A program made the translations under genes and the position numbers. 64,000 bases of DNA from Algoriphagus lutimaris (lineage in GTDB: Bacteria; Bacteroidota; Bacteroidia; Cytophagales; Cyclobacteriaceae). How positions within the stretch are numbered: the first letter of the stretch is position 1; every line of letters begins with the position of its first letter. Below are positions 8,810-17,739 of the stretch, piece by piece. The stretch is taken from contig NZ_JAFIDJ010000002.1 of NCBI RefSeq assembly GCF_017051705.1, positions 186,001 to 250,000 on the forward strand, in the 5' to 3' direction. Under the pieces are notes generated by a model. That model had not been told where the DNA came from, searched no databases, and saw nothing but the letters and a program-made list of their open reading frames with translations.

Positions 8810-9376
8810 TCAGGAGTCAATAGTCTCTATCCAGTTTTGGATGAGCTTTAATCCATATTCAGTTAAAAATGCTTCCGGGTGGTATTGGATCCCCAGAATA
8901 GGCAACTCACGGTGTGCAATGCCCATCACCTCTCCTTTCTGAGTTTCCAGTAGTACTTCCAAAATAGAAGGTATATTCTCCACTTGAAGAGAATGGTACC
9001 TTGTAACGTTAAATGTATCAGGCAATCCAGTTGTAAAGGGATGAGCGGAAACCTTCTTTACTTGCTGGACTTTCCCATGTACAGGAATGTCATTTTTAAC
9101 CAAGGCAGCTCCAAAGAACTCGCCAATTGCTTGATGACCAAGACAAACCCCTAAAACAGGCACTTTTTTATAATATTCTTCGAAAATCTCCATTAAGTTA
9201 CCTGCCTGATCAGGTTTACCAGGTCCAGGGGAAAGAATCATGGCAGAAAACTCTATGGCTTGGATTTCCTCCAGTGAGGTATCGTTTCTTACAATTTTTA
9301 ATTCTGCACCTGTCTGACGGACCAAGTCGGCCAACATATGGCTGAAAGAATCAAAATTATCAATCAGCAGAATCAT
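8810..9376 (-). CDS. Glutamine amidotransferase, anthranilate/aminodeoxychorismate synthase component II
   Basis: A class I glutaminase that supplies ammonia to a TrpE- or PabB-type chorismate enzyme. The start MILLIDNFDSFSHML is typical of TrpG/PabA. The oxyanion segment is SPGPGKPDQAG. The triad is C78 in GVCLGHQ with H166 and E168 in YHPEAF. Length (188) is normal for the stand-alone subunit. No trpE or pabB is in the window, so tryptophan and folate roles (or an amphibolic subunit serving both) cannot be separated. Its start overlaps the end of cvpA by 17 bp, suggesting translational coupling in a yqeY-cvpA-trpG operon. Confidence 0.9.
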   Translation of the reverse strand: MILLIDNFDSFSHMLADLVRQTGAELKIVRNDTSLEEIQAIEFSAMILSPGPGKPDQAGNLMEIFEEYYKKVPVLGVCLGHQAIGEFFGAALVKNDIPVHGKVQQVKKVSAHPFTTGLPDTFNVTRYHSLQVENIPSILEVLLETQKGEVMGIAHRELPILGIQYHPEAFLTEYGLKLIQNWIETIDS

Positions 9377-9905
9377 TTAATATTTCATCTACGATTTCTT
9401 CCAACCTCTCCAGATTCTCCTCTACCTTCGGGAAAAATGGTTCAATAGCCTCTACAATTGCAGGCGCAACCGGTTCTATATATCCCAAATATTCAGATTC
9501 TGAGGTCCATTGTTTGGGCAAATCCAATTTAAAAAGACTCGCCTGCCAAAAGAACAAGCTGATAAAAAATGCAGCTTTCACAATTCCCAAAAATACTCCA
9601 GCCAAAGAATCCAAAGATCCCAGCAATACCATATCCATCGCTCTTTTCAACACCCAACCGACGCTGTTGATTAGCACTAAGGTGAGTATAAAAATGACAA
9701 AAAAGCCAAGGATGGGATATCCTAAATTGAATTCGGTTACATTTTCCTGCAACCAATCTGTCATTGGGTCCATAAAGTAAATCCCCAAGATAATGGCGAT
9801 TACAAAACCAAAAAGGCCAAGGACTCCCATTAGGAATCCTTGTCTATAACCTTCAAAGGCTCCAAGACCAAGAATGACCAGTAATATGATGTCTACTGTA
9901 CTCAA
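9360..9905 (-). CDS. CvpA family membrane protein
   Basis: A 181-residue inner-membrane protein of the CvpA family, named for colicin V production; its molecular role is unsettled. Four membrane spans are visible at about 5-22, 27-46, 65-88 and 102-125, with family motifs GAFEGYRQGF near the start and LDSLAGVFLGIVKAAF before the last span. The C-terminal third is a soluble, acidic, coiled-coil-like stretch ending in EENLERLEEIVDEIL. It starts 2 bp from the end of the yqeY-like gene and overlaps the glutaminase, so all three are probably one transcript. Confidence 0.85.
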   Translation of the reverse strand: MSTVDIILLVILGLGAFEGYRQGFLMGVLGLFGFVIAIILGIYFMDPMTDWLQENVTEFNLGYPILGFFVIFILTLVLINSVGWVLKRAMDMVLLGSLDSLAGVFLGIVKAAFFISLFFWQASLFKLDLPKQWTSESEYLGYIEPVAPAIVEAIEPFFPKVEENLERLEEIVDEILNDSAD

Positions 9906-9906
9906 C

Positions 9907-10359
9907 TTAGCTATTCAGTAATGCCTTCACCTTATCTGCAATGGCCTTACCATCTGCTTTTCCTGCTAATTGCTTGCTGGCTACTCCCATCACTTTTCCC
10001 ATCTCTTTTGGGCTGGCTGCTCCAGTTTGGGTAATGATTGCCTGAATCGCCTGGGTTAACTCTTCATCAGTTAAAGCTTTTGGCAAAAACTCCTGAATAA
10101 TCGAAAGTTCTGCCATTTCCACAGCATATAAATCCTCTCGATTTTGCTCCTTGTAGATATCTGCAGAATCTTTCCTCTGCTTGGCAGCTTTGGTTAAAAT
10201 TTTCATTTCTTCATCTTCAGATAGCTCGCCGGCCGCTCCTCCTTTTGTCTCTTCCAGTAGGATCAAAGATTTCACAGCTCTCAATGCTCTTAATCTATCC
10301 TTATCTTTAGCGATCATTGCAGATTTAATTTCACTATCTACTTTCTGCTTTAAACTCAT
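9907..10359 (-). CDS. GatB/YqeY domain-containing protein
   Basis: A 150-residue YqeY-like protein. The family shares the tRNA-binding tail domain of GatB and is thought to act in tRNA-dependent amidation or tRNA handling, without a settled reaction. Typical landmarks are AMIAKDKDRLRALRAVKSLI at the N-terminus, RKDSADIYKEQNREDL in the middle and PKEMGKVMGVASKQLAGKAD near the end. The ATG at 10359 (MSLKQKVD) is the expected start; an in-frame ATG 33 bp upstream would run into the pdxJ promoter region. Divergent from pdxJ with 59 bp between starts. Confidence 0.88.
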   Translation of the reverse strand: MSLKQKVDSEIKSAMIAKDKDRLRALRAVKSLILLEETKGGAAGELSEDEEMKILTKAAKQRKDSADIYKEQNREDLYAVEMAELSIIQEFLPKALTDEELTQAIQAIITQTGAASPKEMGKVMGVASKQLAGKADGKAIADKVKALLNS

Positions 10360-10418
10360 AAGCCCTAAGTTTGTGTTATTGGTTAAAATCAAACAAAAAT
10401 ACCTTTTTCGACCCGGAA

Positions 10419-11135
10419 ATGACTAAACTAAGCGTAAATATTAATAAGATCGCAACTTTGCGTAATGCAAGAGGGGCAAACAACCCGAATGTTGTCAAAG
10501 TAGCTTTGGATGCTGAGCGATTTGGGGCTCAAGGAATTACCGTACATCCAAGACCTGATGAGCGACATATACGACATCAAGATGTGTATGACTTAGCCCA
10601 AGTTGTAACGACAGAATTTAACATCGAGGGATACCCCGACAAAAGATTTATGGATTTAGTCAAGGAGGTTAAGCCAGCCCAAGCCACGCTTGTTCCTGAT
10701 CCACCCAATGCCATTACTTCCAATACAGGTTGGGATACCATCTCAAATCAAGGGATGTTAAAAGACATTGTAGCAGAGTTACAGGAATCAGGTATTCGGG
10801 TTTCTATCTTCATCAATCCCGAAGTCAGATATTTTGAACCAGCGAAATTAACTGGGACAGATCGAGTTGAGCTATACACAGAGCCCTATGCCGTAGGATA
10901 TCCTCAAAACAAAGAGATGGCAGTAAAGCCATATGTGGAAGTTGCAGAGATTGCAAAAGAATTAGGATTGGGGCTCAATGCGGGACACGACCTGGATCTG
11001 CATAATTTGGCTTTTTTAAAACAATCCATCCCCTATCTAGATGAAGTATCCATTGGCCATGCCTTAATTTGTGATGCACTTTATTATGGATTGGAAAACA
11101 CCATTCAGATGTATAGGAGGCAGTTGGAATTTTAA
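10419..11135 (+). CDS. pdxJ: Pyridoxine 5'-phosphate synthase
   Basis: Condenses 3-amino-1-phosphohydroxyacetone with 1-deoxyxylulose 5-phosphate to form pyridoxine 5'-phosphate, in the DXP-dependent vitamin B6 pathway. The protein starts [37 protein letters not shown] carries the catalytic His and phosphate-binding residues; ELYTEPYA contains a further active-site Glu. [15 protein letters not shown] and [14 protein letters not shown] near the end complete the TIM barrel. Length 238 is typical. The ATG at 10419 is chosen because the upstream in-frame extension is not conserved. A possible -7 element (TACCTTTT, near 10400) lies just upstream. Confidence 0.95.
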   Translation: MTKLSVNINKIATLRNARGANNPNVVKVALDAERFGAQGITVHPRPDERHIRHQDVYDLAQVVTTEFNIEGYPDKRFMDLVKEVKPAQATLVPDPPNAITSNTGWDTISNQGMLKDIVAELQESGIRVSIFINPEVRYFEPAKLTGTDRVELYTEPYAVGYPQNKEMAVKPYVEVAEIAKELGLGLNAGHDLDLHNLAFLKQSIPYLDEVSIGHALICDALYYGLENTIQMYRRQLEF

Positions 11136-11188
11136 TTGGATAACAGACGACTGACGACAGTCCATGGCCGTTAAAAACTTTAATTATT

Positions 11189-11269
11189 ATGGCATTTAAG
11201 TTCGAATATTTGAGGGTTTGGAATTTGGAAATTGATCTGAATATGGAAATTAGTTTCCTAATTAAATAG
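11189..11269 (+). pseudogene. Truncated four-helix-bundle (23S rRNA intervening-sequence type) protein gene
   Basis: A 26-codon reading frame whose product starts MAFKFEYLRVW and continues NLEIDLNMEISFLIK before a TAG. Its first residues match the highly conserved N-terminus of small four-helix-bundle proteins related to rRNA intervening-sequence proteins and diversity-retroelement Avd proteins, which are normally about 115-125 residues. The remaining helices are not readable in any frame downstream, so this is a decayed remnant. An 11-bp inverted repeat (acagtccatgg at 11157-11167, ccatggactgt at 11395-11405) brackets it. Confidence 0.6.
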
Positions 11270-11421
11270 TTCCTACCTGTAGAAGATTTCTAAAGAATTT
11301 ACAATGCGTATGAAGGGTTTATATAAAAAATACAAGCGGTCAAAAACTCAATTTAGTTCATTAATTAACCACGATCCAACAGTCATCTTTAATCCATGGA
11401 CTGTTGACTTCAATAAATCAA

Positions 11422-12180
11422 ATGAAATTAAACTTTAAAAAATTAGGCACTGGCAAACCATTAGTGATTCTTCACGGACTCTTTGGTTCCGCCGATAATT
11501 GGCTCAGCATTGCCAAAGGTTTAGAAAATCATTTCACCCTATATTTAGTAGATCAAAGAAACCATGGTGATTCCCCGCACGCTGATAAGTGGAATTACCA
11601 AGTCATGGTAGAAGATTTAAAAGAGCTTATAAATGACCAGAAACTGGAAATGGTTTATATGATGGGACACTCTATGGGGGGAAAAACAGCGATGAAATTT
11701 GCCTGCACCTATCCCGAAAAAGTGGAGAAGTTAATTGTAGCAGATATTTCTCCTAGATATTACTCAGTCCATCACCAAAAAATTTTGGAAGGGTTAAATG
11801 CCATTGATCTGTCTTCTATTAAATCCAGAAAAGAGGCCGATGACATTTTAGCAAACTATATTCCGGAACTGGGAATTCGTCAGTTCCTGCTCAAAAGCTT
11901 AGGAAGAGACGCCAACGGGTTTGTATGGAGAATTAATTTACCTGTTATCACCAAAAATATTGAGGAAGTAGGAAAAGCATTAGAAGAAGGAGAATTGTAT
12001 GATGGCAAAACCCTATTTCTTGCCGGCGAAAATTCCAATTATATCCAACAATCGGACTTGTCTGATATTGAACAACATTTCCCGAAATATGAAGTGGAGT
12101 TTATTTCCAATGCAGGTCATTGGCTCCATGCAGAACAACCCGAATCAGTCATCGCTGAAGTTCTGAAGTTCTTGATTTAA
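11422..12180 (+). CDS. Alpha/beta hydrolase, YbfF-like esterase
   Basis: A 252-residue cytoplasmic alpha/beta-hydrolase. LHGLFGSADNW carries the oxyanion region, DQRNHGDSPH is the strand-4 motif, and the nucleophile elbow is GHSMGG with the catalytic Ser. The catalytic His lies in NAGHWLHAEQP near residue 233. The overall pattern matches YbfF-type acyl-CoA or short-chain esterases of the Bacteroidota core set; the natural substrate cannot be told from sequence. The ATG at 11422 (MKLNFKKLG) gives the usual start; an in-frame TTG at 11404 is less likely. A strong stem-loop terminator follows. Confidence 0.85.
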   Translation: MKLNFKKLGTGKPLVILHGLFGSADNWLSIAKGLENHFTLYLVDQRNHGDSPHADKWNYQVMVEDLKELINDQKLEMVYMMGHSMGGKTAMKFACTYPEKVEKLIVADISPRYYSVHHQKILEGLNAIDLSSIKSRKEADDILANYIPELGIRQFLLKSLGRDANGFVWRINLPVITKNIEEVGKALEEGELYDGKTLFLAGENSNYIQQSDLSDIEQHFPKYEVEFISNAGHWLHAEQPESVIAEVLKFLI

Positions 12181-12181
12181 A

Positions 12182-12214
12182 AAAAGAGCTGTTCAATTAA
12201 TGAACAGCTCTTTT
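12182..12214. terminator. Bidirectional stem-loop terminator
   Basis: A 14-bp inverted repeat (arms aaaagagctgttca and tgaacagctctttt) with A- and T-runs on both sides. It is placed between the stops of the convergent hydrolase and amidohydrolase genes and can serve both. Confidence 0.85.
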
Positions 12215-12224
12215 AGAATCGGCT

Positions 12225-13562
12225 CTATTTTACTCGCTTACCATTTTTGATTACCATATCTACATCTTGCAAGAGACTGATATGCTTTAGCACATCACCT
12301 CTTACGGCGATAATATCTGCCTTTTTCCCTTCTGAGATTGTTCCTACTTGATCTGAAACTCCCATGGCAACGGAAGGCCAATAGGTTGCGGATTTAATTG
12401 CCAACATAGGGTCATACCCAAATTCATTTACCCACACATCCAATTCATTCCACGTGCTTTGGCTATGAAATTTCATTGGAATCCCGCTATCCGTTCCGAT
12501 TAACATCACTACCCCGCTCTGCTTTAATTGATTGAATTTGCGTTCCAAAGTAGGCTTCCTAACAGGAGTCAATTGAAAATAAGGCATTCTTCCAGGGTAT
12601 TTCAATGAAGCTTTGATATCTGCGATAATGGAATCCGGAAGATCCAAATGCCAGGATGGATCATCTAATTTCTCTGGATTATCTCTTACAGATTCAAAAT
12701 TATACAAGCCCTCTACCGTTGGAGTCCAAAACAAAGGCCCCATATTCATTTTGGCAGCTCTTTCTTGAATCATAAGCATAATATCTTCAGGGTATTCCGG
12801 TGCAGAAGACAATCCCGTGTGTTCGAAACAATCCACTCCTATTTTAAGACCTATTCTTATTTCCTCAGGCCGATGCGAATGCCCTACTACGGGTAAACCA
12901 TATTTATGAGCTTCATCTACCACTGCCTGTGCTTCCTCCAATGTCATTTGATCTTGATCAATCAGCTTGATCACATCCACACCGGCATCTGCCAGCTTTT
13001 TAACTTTTGCTCTAGCATCTGCCACGCCATTAACTCCCCAACGGAATGCTTCTGTATTAGGGTAAGGGGCCTTTTGAATAAAGGGACCAGAAACATAAAT
13101 CGTCGGCCCAGGGATTTCTCCTCTGTTGATTCGATCCCTAACATTGATACTGGCTTCCAATGGTGCTCCTAAGTCTCTGGCACTAGTCACACCAGCCAGC
13201 AATAACTGATGGGCAGAAGCAGGCATAATTACCGGGTCCAACACATCGATATAAGTACTATCCCAATGCGTATAATCACTATGGCCATTAATCATCAAAT
13301 GAACATGCATATCCCATAATCCTGGCATCACAGACATTCCTTCCGTCGATATTACTTCCGCTCCATCAGGCACCTCCAAACTTCCTTCCTGCCCCACAGC
13401 AACAATCTTTTCATCTTGAATCAAGATCACAGAATTTCGGATCGGGACACCTCCAAACCCATCGATAAGTGTTCCTCCCACCAGCGCTTTCATACTTTGG
13501 GAAAAGGAGGAAAAACATATAAGGGCAAATACTGCCGAAAACAAAAACTTCATTCTTTTCAT
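12225..13562 (-). CDS. Secreted amidohydrolase family protein (imidazolonepropionase-like)
   Basis: A 445-residue metal-dependent hydrolase. The N-terminus MKRMKFLFSAVFALICFSSFSQS is a signal peptide, so the enzyme is probably periplasmic. The amidohydrolase barrel follows: MPGLWDMHVHLM gives the HxH metal pair; LADAGVDVIKLI and VVGHSHRPEEI give the later metal residues, with CFEHTGL downstream. IGTDSGIP holds the last metal-binding Asp. The C-terminal composite beta domain closes with KKADIIAVRGD. Relatives include prolidase-like and imidazolonepropionase-like amidohydrolases; substrate unknown. Starts at 13562 or 13553 are both possible. Confidence 0.85.
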   Translation of the reverse strand: MKRMKFLFSAVFALICFSSFSQSMKALVGGTLIDGFGGVPIRNSVILIQDEKIVAVGQEGSLEVPDGAEVISTEGMSVMPGLWDMHVHLMINGHSDYTHWDSTYIDVLDPVIMPASAHQLLLAGVTSARDLGAPLEASINVRDRINRGEIPGPTIYVSGPFIQKAPYPNTEAFRWGVNGVADARAKVKKLADAGVDVIKLIDQDQMTLEEAQAVVDEAHKYGLPVVGHSHRPEEIRIGLKIGVDCFEHTGLSSAPEYPEDIMLMIQERAAKMNMGPLFWTPTVEGLYNFESVRDNPEKLDDPSWHLDLPDSIIADIKASLKYPGRMPYFQLTPVRKPTLERKFNQLKQSGVVMLIGTDSGIPMKFHSQSTWNELDVWVNEFGYDPMLAIKSATYWPSVAMGVSDQVGTISEGKKADIIAVRGDVLKHISLLQDVDMVIKNGKRVK

Positions 13563-13652
13563 AAAGAGACGATCTTTCTAGTATGCTATTAAGTTAATGA
13601 ATTTGCCATATTAACCTTACCTTTCGAGCATTATCAGAAAGAATTCAAAAAA

Positions 13653-14363
13653 ATGCCCAAAGGAAAACTTTTTCTAATCCCCAATGTACTCGCAGAAAAT
13701 ACAGCCAATGAAGTGATCAGTCCTCAGATAAAAGAGGTGGTCAAAAACACCAAAGTGTATCTGGTTGAGAATTTAAGGACTGCAAGACGTTATATCAGTA
13801 GTCTGAAATTGGGAGTAAACATTGAGGAAATCCATATGGAGATTTTGGATAAAAAAACAAAACCTGAAATGATCAACCGGTTAATGCAACCACTCCTCAA
13901 TGGTGCCGATGTGGGAATTATTTCTGAAGCAGGATGTCCAGGAATCGCAGATCCCGGAGCTTTGGCAGTAGCGCATGCACATGTAAAAGGAATTCAGGTA
14001 GTCCCCCTTTCCGGCCCCAGTTCCATGTTTTTGGCATTGATGGGTTCAGGTTTTTCAGGACAATCTTTTGCATTCCATGGCTACCTTCCTATAGATAGAA
14101 AAGATCGGGCTGCTGCATTAAAAGCATTGGAATCCGAATCCTTAAGAGAAAAGAGGGCCCAGATTTTTATGGAAACCCCGTTTAGAAATAATCAAATGCT
14201 TGAAGATTGTTTGAGAACACTTTCTTCTAACACCAAACTTTGCATCGCAAAAAACATAACGGCAAAGGATGAACTAATCCTCACCAAAACCATTGGAGAA
14301 TGGAAAAAACTCCCAATTGACTTACATAAAATCCCTACTGTTTTTATCCTTCAAAGTTTCTAA
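13653..14363 (+). CDS. SAM-dependent tetrapyrrole-methylase-family enzyme (RsmI-like)
   Basis: A 236-residue methylase of the tetrapyrrole (corrin/porphyrin) fold. Landmarks are LFLIPNVLAENT at the start, EAGCPGIADPGA near residues 90-101 (the SAM-loop motif of RsmI) and PLSGPSSMFLALMGSGFSGQ around 127-146. The fold and motifs resemble RsmI, which 2'-O-methylates C1402 of 16S rRNA, but the protein is about 40-50 residues shorter than classical RsmI and lacks its C-terminal region. A dedicated RsmI may exist elsewhere in the genome. The dipeptidase gene starts 3 bp after its stop, so the two are one transcript. Confidence 0.82.
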   Translation: MPKGKLFLIPNVLAENTANEVISPQIKEVVKNTKVYLVENLRTARRYISSLKLGVNIEEIHMEILDKKTKPEMINRLMQPLLNGADVGIISEAGCPGIADPGALAVAHAHVKGIQVVPLSGPSSMFLALMGSGFSGQSFAFHGYLPIDRKDRAAALKALESESLREKRAQIFMETPFRNNQMLEDCLRTLSSNTKLCIAKNITAKDELILTKTIGEWKKLPIDLHKIPTVFILQSF

Positions 14364-14366
14364 GAC

Positions 14367-15437
14367 ATGTTTACAATAGATGCCCATTTAGACCTGAGTA
14401 TGAATGCATTGGAATGGAACAGGGATCTGACTCGTCCAGTTTCTGAAATCAATGCCAGAGAAGTTGGATTAAAAGATAAACCTGATCGAGGTAATGCGGT
14501 GGTTTCGCTTCCTGAACTTAGAAAAGGGAACATAGGCTTGGTTGTGGCTACCCAAATTGCAAGGTATGTAGCCCCAGACAATTCATTGCCAGGATGGCAT
14601 TCTCCTGCACAAGCATGGGCACAAACCCAAGGACAATTGGCTTGGTATCAAGCTATGGTGGATCAGGGGGAAATGTCCCAAATCCGAAGCTTGGAGGAAT
14701 TAAACCAGCACCTAGCTCTATGGGAGAATGGAGAAGACAACTCTACAAAGCCAGTGGGTTTTATCCTATCTCTAGAAGGTGCTGATTCCATCATCGATGT
14801 GAGTTATTTGGAAAAAGCCTATGAATATGGGTTAAGAGCCTTAGGACCCGCTCATTATGGGCCAGGAAGATATGCCCACGGGACAGATGCCTCTTCCCCA
14901 CTGAATCATAATGGAAAAGAGCTACTTCGTAAAATGGATGAATTGGGAATCATTTTGGACGCTACTCACCTTTGCGATCAGGCATTCTGGGAAGCCTTGG
15001 ATATTTTTCAAGGTCCTGTTTGGGCGAGCCATAATAATTGCCGCGCCTTGGTAGATCACAACCGGCAATTTTCAGATGAAATGATCAAAGCATTGATCGA
15101 AAGAGGAGCTGTAATTGGAGGTGCAATGGATGCTTGGATGCTTAGTCCAGGTTGGGAAAGAGGGAAAACCACTCCACAAGAACGCGATGTGACCTTGAAT
15201 ACCGTTTTAGATCATATGGACCATATTTGTCAGGTTGCAGGAAATGCCAATCATATCGGAATTGGCTCGGATTTGGATGGGGCCTTTGGAAAAGAGCAAG
15301 CTCCTTATGACTTGAAATCCATCAAAGACTTAGACAAAGTCCCTGAATTACTGAGGTTAAGAGGTTACTCAGACCAGGATGTAGCGAAAGTTATGCATGG
15401 AAATTGGTTGAATTTTTTGAAAAAAGTATGGTCTTAA
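14367..15437 (+). CDS. Dipeptidase, peptidase family M19
   Basis: A 356-residue zinc peptidase of the renal-dipeptidase family. DAHLDLSM at residues 4-11 supplies the HxD metal pair, SLEGAD holds the bridging Glu, LDATHLCDQAFWEAL and WASHNNCRAL give the two later His ligands, and IGIGSDLDGAF the final Asp. There is no signal peptide, so it is likely cytoplasmic. Family members cleave dipeptides, including some with D-residues in the second position. It begins 3 bp after the RsmI-like gene. Confidence 0.9.
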   Translation: MFTIDAHLDLSMNALEWNRDLTRPVSEINAREVGLKDKPDRGNAVVSLPELRKGNIGLVVATQIARYVAPDNSLPGWHSPAQAWAQTQGQLAWYQAMVDQGEMSQIRSLEELNQHLALWENGEDNSTKPVGFILSLEGADSIIDVSYLEKAYEYGLRALGPAHYGPGRYAHGTDASSPLNHNGKELLRKMDELGIILDATHLCDQAFWEALDIFQGPVWASHNNCRALVDHNRQFSDEMIKALIERGAVIGGAMDAWMLSPGWERGKTTPQERDVTLNTVLDHMDHICQVAGNANHIGIGSDLDGAFGKEQAPYDLKSIKDLDKVPELLRLRGYSDQDVAKVMHGNWLNFLKKVWS

Positions 15438-15530
15438 TTGGGGAATAATTGAACAATTCCTTTGAGAATATATTGCATTAATACTTCATATTGAATTATT
15501 TAGCGAAAGCTAATCGCAAACCACCAATTT

Positions 15531-16868
15531 ATGAAGTGTAAAAATTTACTCACCCTTACCTTATTATTCCTTCTTACCCTTACCTATTCATTTTCCCAAA
15601 AAATTCAGATTACTGCTAACCACTCAGATGCTAAGTTCATCCTATTAAATGATTACGATGATTCTGACAAACAGGAACTTGGAACAGGGGCAATCGAGTA
15701 CAAACTTGAAAAAGACAGTAGAAACAGAATTAAGGTAACCAAGCCAGGTTATGACCCTGTCATCAAGGAATTCAACAAAGACCTGAAATGGGACAAACAG
15801 CAATATGTTTCTTTAGACTCAAGAAGAGTAGAGATTACTGCTGAACCCTATGATGCAGAAATCTACGTGGACGGAAGAATGATTGGAACCAAAGCTATTT
15901 ATCTGATCATTCAAAAAGACCGTTTTCACACGGTAGAGGTAAAAAAACCAGGTTTTGCACCCATTACGAAAAGTTATTACAATTCCCCTGACCGGGAAAC
16001 ACCTCCTTCCAAGGATTATTTTGAGTTGAAGGATCGCCAAGTTAGACTGGAAGTAACTCCTGCAGATGGTGAGGTCACCGCAAATGGAGTTAGCGTTGGC
16101 AGAGGAAACCAAGACATTAAAATCCCTTTGAATGATTGTGTGACGGTTACAGTCAACAAAGACGGTTATGTTGAATACACCAAAGTATTCTGTAACAAGC
16201 CTGAGACTGATCCAGAACCGCCGGTAAGAGAAATCGCACAATTGGAAGACAGGTTAGTGAAGATTACGACCAACCCAAATGATGCTGCCATTGAAATCGC
16301 AGGTAAGAGAGTCGGCACAGGAAGCTATGACCTAAAGGTTCCTAAAAATGGAAGTGTGGAAGTTCGTGTATCTAAAGATGGTTACGTACGCTACATCAAA
16401 AATTATTACAACCAAGCGAATATGCAGGAACCTCCTGTTACAGATTTCATAGAAATGAATGTAGATGAGGCCTATACTTCTTCTGTCTCCTCAGACTTGG
16501 CAAATGTAAGGATCACTGTTCCTGTTAATACGGAATACACTTCTGAAGAAGCCTGGAGAATTTTAAGTTCTATTATCACCAGGTACTTCGACATATTAGA
16601 AACTGTTGACTACAATACGGGTTACCTTACTACTTCATGGCAGGTTCAGAATTTCCAATCCAGTGTCATCAGAACAAGGGTAATTGTGAGTAGTGGAGGA
16701 AATTCGGACCAATTGGCCTACGCAATCAAGTTGATCAGCCAAGAGGCCTACCTTGACGGACAAAACGCAGTAACCGTAAAAGACGATGAGAAATTTGAAG
16801 ATTGGGCCCGTATCCTTAAAAAGTACGAAGGTCTAATCGAAGAAGTACAAGCAAGACTTCAACAGTAA
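15531..16868 (+). CDS. Exported PEGA-domain repeat protein
   Basis: A 445-residue protein with a signal peptide (MKCKNLLTLTLLFLLTLTYSFS). It is followed by four or five tandem beta-sandwich repeats of the PEGA kind: YDAEIYVDGRMIGT, ADGEVTANGVSVGRG, NDAAIEIAGKRVGTG, each with a GYV or GFA motif about 35 residues later (PGFAPITKSYYN, DGYVEYTKVFCN, DGYVRYIKNYYN). PEGA domains are common in bacterial surface proteins and bind no known common ligand. The last 120 residues are a different, non-repeat alpha/beta segment with no family I recognise. Probably periplasmic or cell-surface; function unknown. Confidence 0.8.
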   Translation: MKCKNLLTLTLLFLLTLTYSFSQKIQITANHSDAKFILLNDYDDSDKQELGTGAIEYKLEKDSRNRIKVTKPGYDPVIKEFNKDLKWDKQQYVSLDSRRVEITAEPYDAEIYVDGRMIGTKAIYLIIQKDRFHTVEVKKPGFAPITKSYYNSPDRETPPSKDYFELKDRQVRLEVTPADGEVTANGVSVGRGNQDIKIPLNDCVTVTVNKDGYVEYTKVFCNKPETDPEPPVREIAQLEDRLVKITTNPNDAAIEIAGKRVGTGSYDLKVPKNGSVEVRVSKDGYVRYIKNYYNQANMQEPPVTDFIEMNVDEAYTSSVSSDLANVRITVPVNTEYTSEEAWRILSSIITRYFDILETVDYNTGYLTTSWQVQNFQSSVIRTRVIVSSGGNSDQLAYAIKLISQEAYLDGQNAVTVKDDEKFEDWARILKKYEGLIEEVQARLQQ

Positions 16869-16882
16869 AAAAACCACCACAG

Positions 16883-16914
16883 AAAACTCAGCTCTACAAG
16901 GCTGAGTTTTTTTT
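16883..16914 (+). terminator. Rho-independent terminator
   Basis: Ten-bp arms (aaaactcagc, gctgagtttt) around the loop tctacaag, followed by a T-run, 15 bp after the PEGA protein stop. Confidence 0.88.
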
Positions 16915-17028
16915 GCAACAAACGATAAAATCCTTAGAAATAATTACCGTTCAGGTAAGAGACAGGAAGTAGACTTTCAAAAATGGGTTATATTAAGAAT
17001 CTAATTTTTCCAATTAAACCCAAAACAT

Positions 17029-17736
17029 ATGAAACCTATTGTACAGATCTCTCTGGATCTTACAAACATCGATGAAGCCCTGGAAACAGCTGAGATGGCC
17101 ATTCGTGCAGGAGTAGACTGGCTAGAAGCAGGAACTCCTTTAATTTTAGCAGAAGGACTTCATGGCGTAAGAAAACTCAGAGAAGCATTTCCAGATGTCC
17201 CCTTAGTTGCAGACCTCAAAACAATGGATGGGGGTTACCTAGAAGCAGAGATGATGGCCAAAGCAGGGGCTACCCACGTGGTCGTCATGGCTAGAGCCCA
17301 TGAGGAAACCATCAAATGTGTGGTACAGGCTGGAAAAGATTTCGGAGTAAAAGTGATGGGCGATAACATGGTCTTTCCAGACATGGTGGAAGGAGCAAAA
17401 TTTTTAGAAGATTTGGGCTGTGACTACGTGATCCATCACATTGGATACGATGAAAGAAGGGGTATCGCTGCTTCTGGTAGAAGAATGCCAAGTCCTCTTG
17501 ATCAGCTTCAAGAAGTAGTGGCAGCTGTCAATATTCCTGTTCAGGCAGTGGGAGGACTTTCCATAGAACAAGCCATCAAATGCCCTCAATATGGAGCCCC
17601 ATTAGTGGTCTTGGGAGCACCATTGACCATTGATGCAGACTCATTTAAAACTGCAAGTGGAGATTTGGAAAGTTCCCTCAAGATGATTTGTGAGGCCATA
17701 CATAGTCAAGAAACTGTTTCACCTACTAAATCCTAA
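17029..17736 (+). CDS. OMPDC-suprafamily lyase (hexulose-6-phosphate synthase-like)
   Basis: A 235-residue single-domain TIM barrel of the orotidine-5'-phosphate decarboxylase superfamily, closest by eye to 3-hexulose-6-phosphate synthase and 3-keto-L-gulonate-6-phosphate decarboxylase. The metal and catalytic motif DLKTMDGG (DxKxxD) is at residues 62-69; EAGTPLIL near 34 and VQAVGGLSIEQA near 177 (phosphate-binding loop) complete the active site. Such enzymes decarboxylate or aldol-cleave sugar phosphates. It is the first gene of a five-gene run (spacings 3, 1, 18 and 101 bp) with two dehydrogenases, an isomerase and a lactonase. No kinase that would make its phosphorylated substrate is present. 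Confidence 0.82.
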   Translation: MKPIVQISLDLTNIDEALETAEMAIRAGVDWLEAGTPLILAEGLHGVRKLREAFPDVPLVADLKTMDGGYLEAEMMAKAGATHVVVMARAHEETIKCVVQAGKDFGVKVMGDNMVFPDMVEGAKFLEDLGCDYVIHHIGYDERRGIAASGRRMPSPLDQLQEVVAAVNIPVQAVGGLSIEQAIKCPQYGAPLVVLGAPLTIDADSFKTASGDLESSLKMICEAIHSQETVSPTKS

Positions 17737-17739
17737 ATC

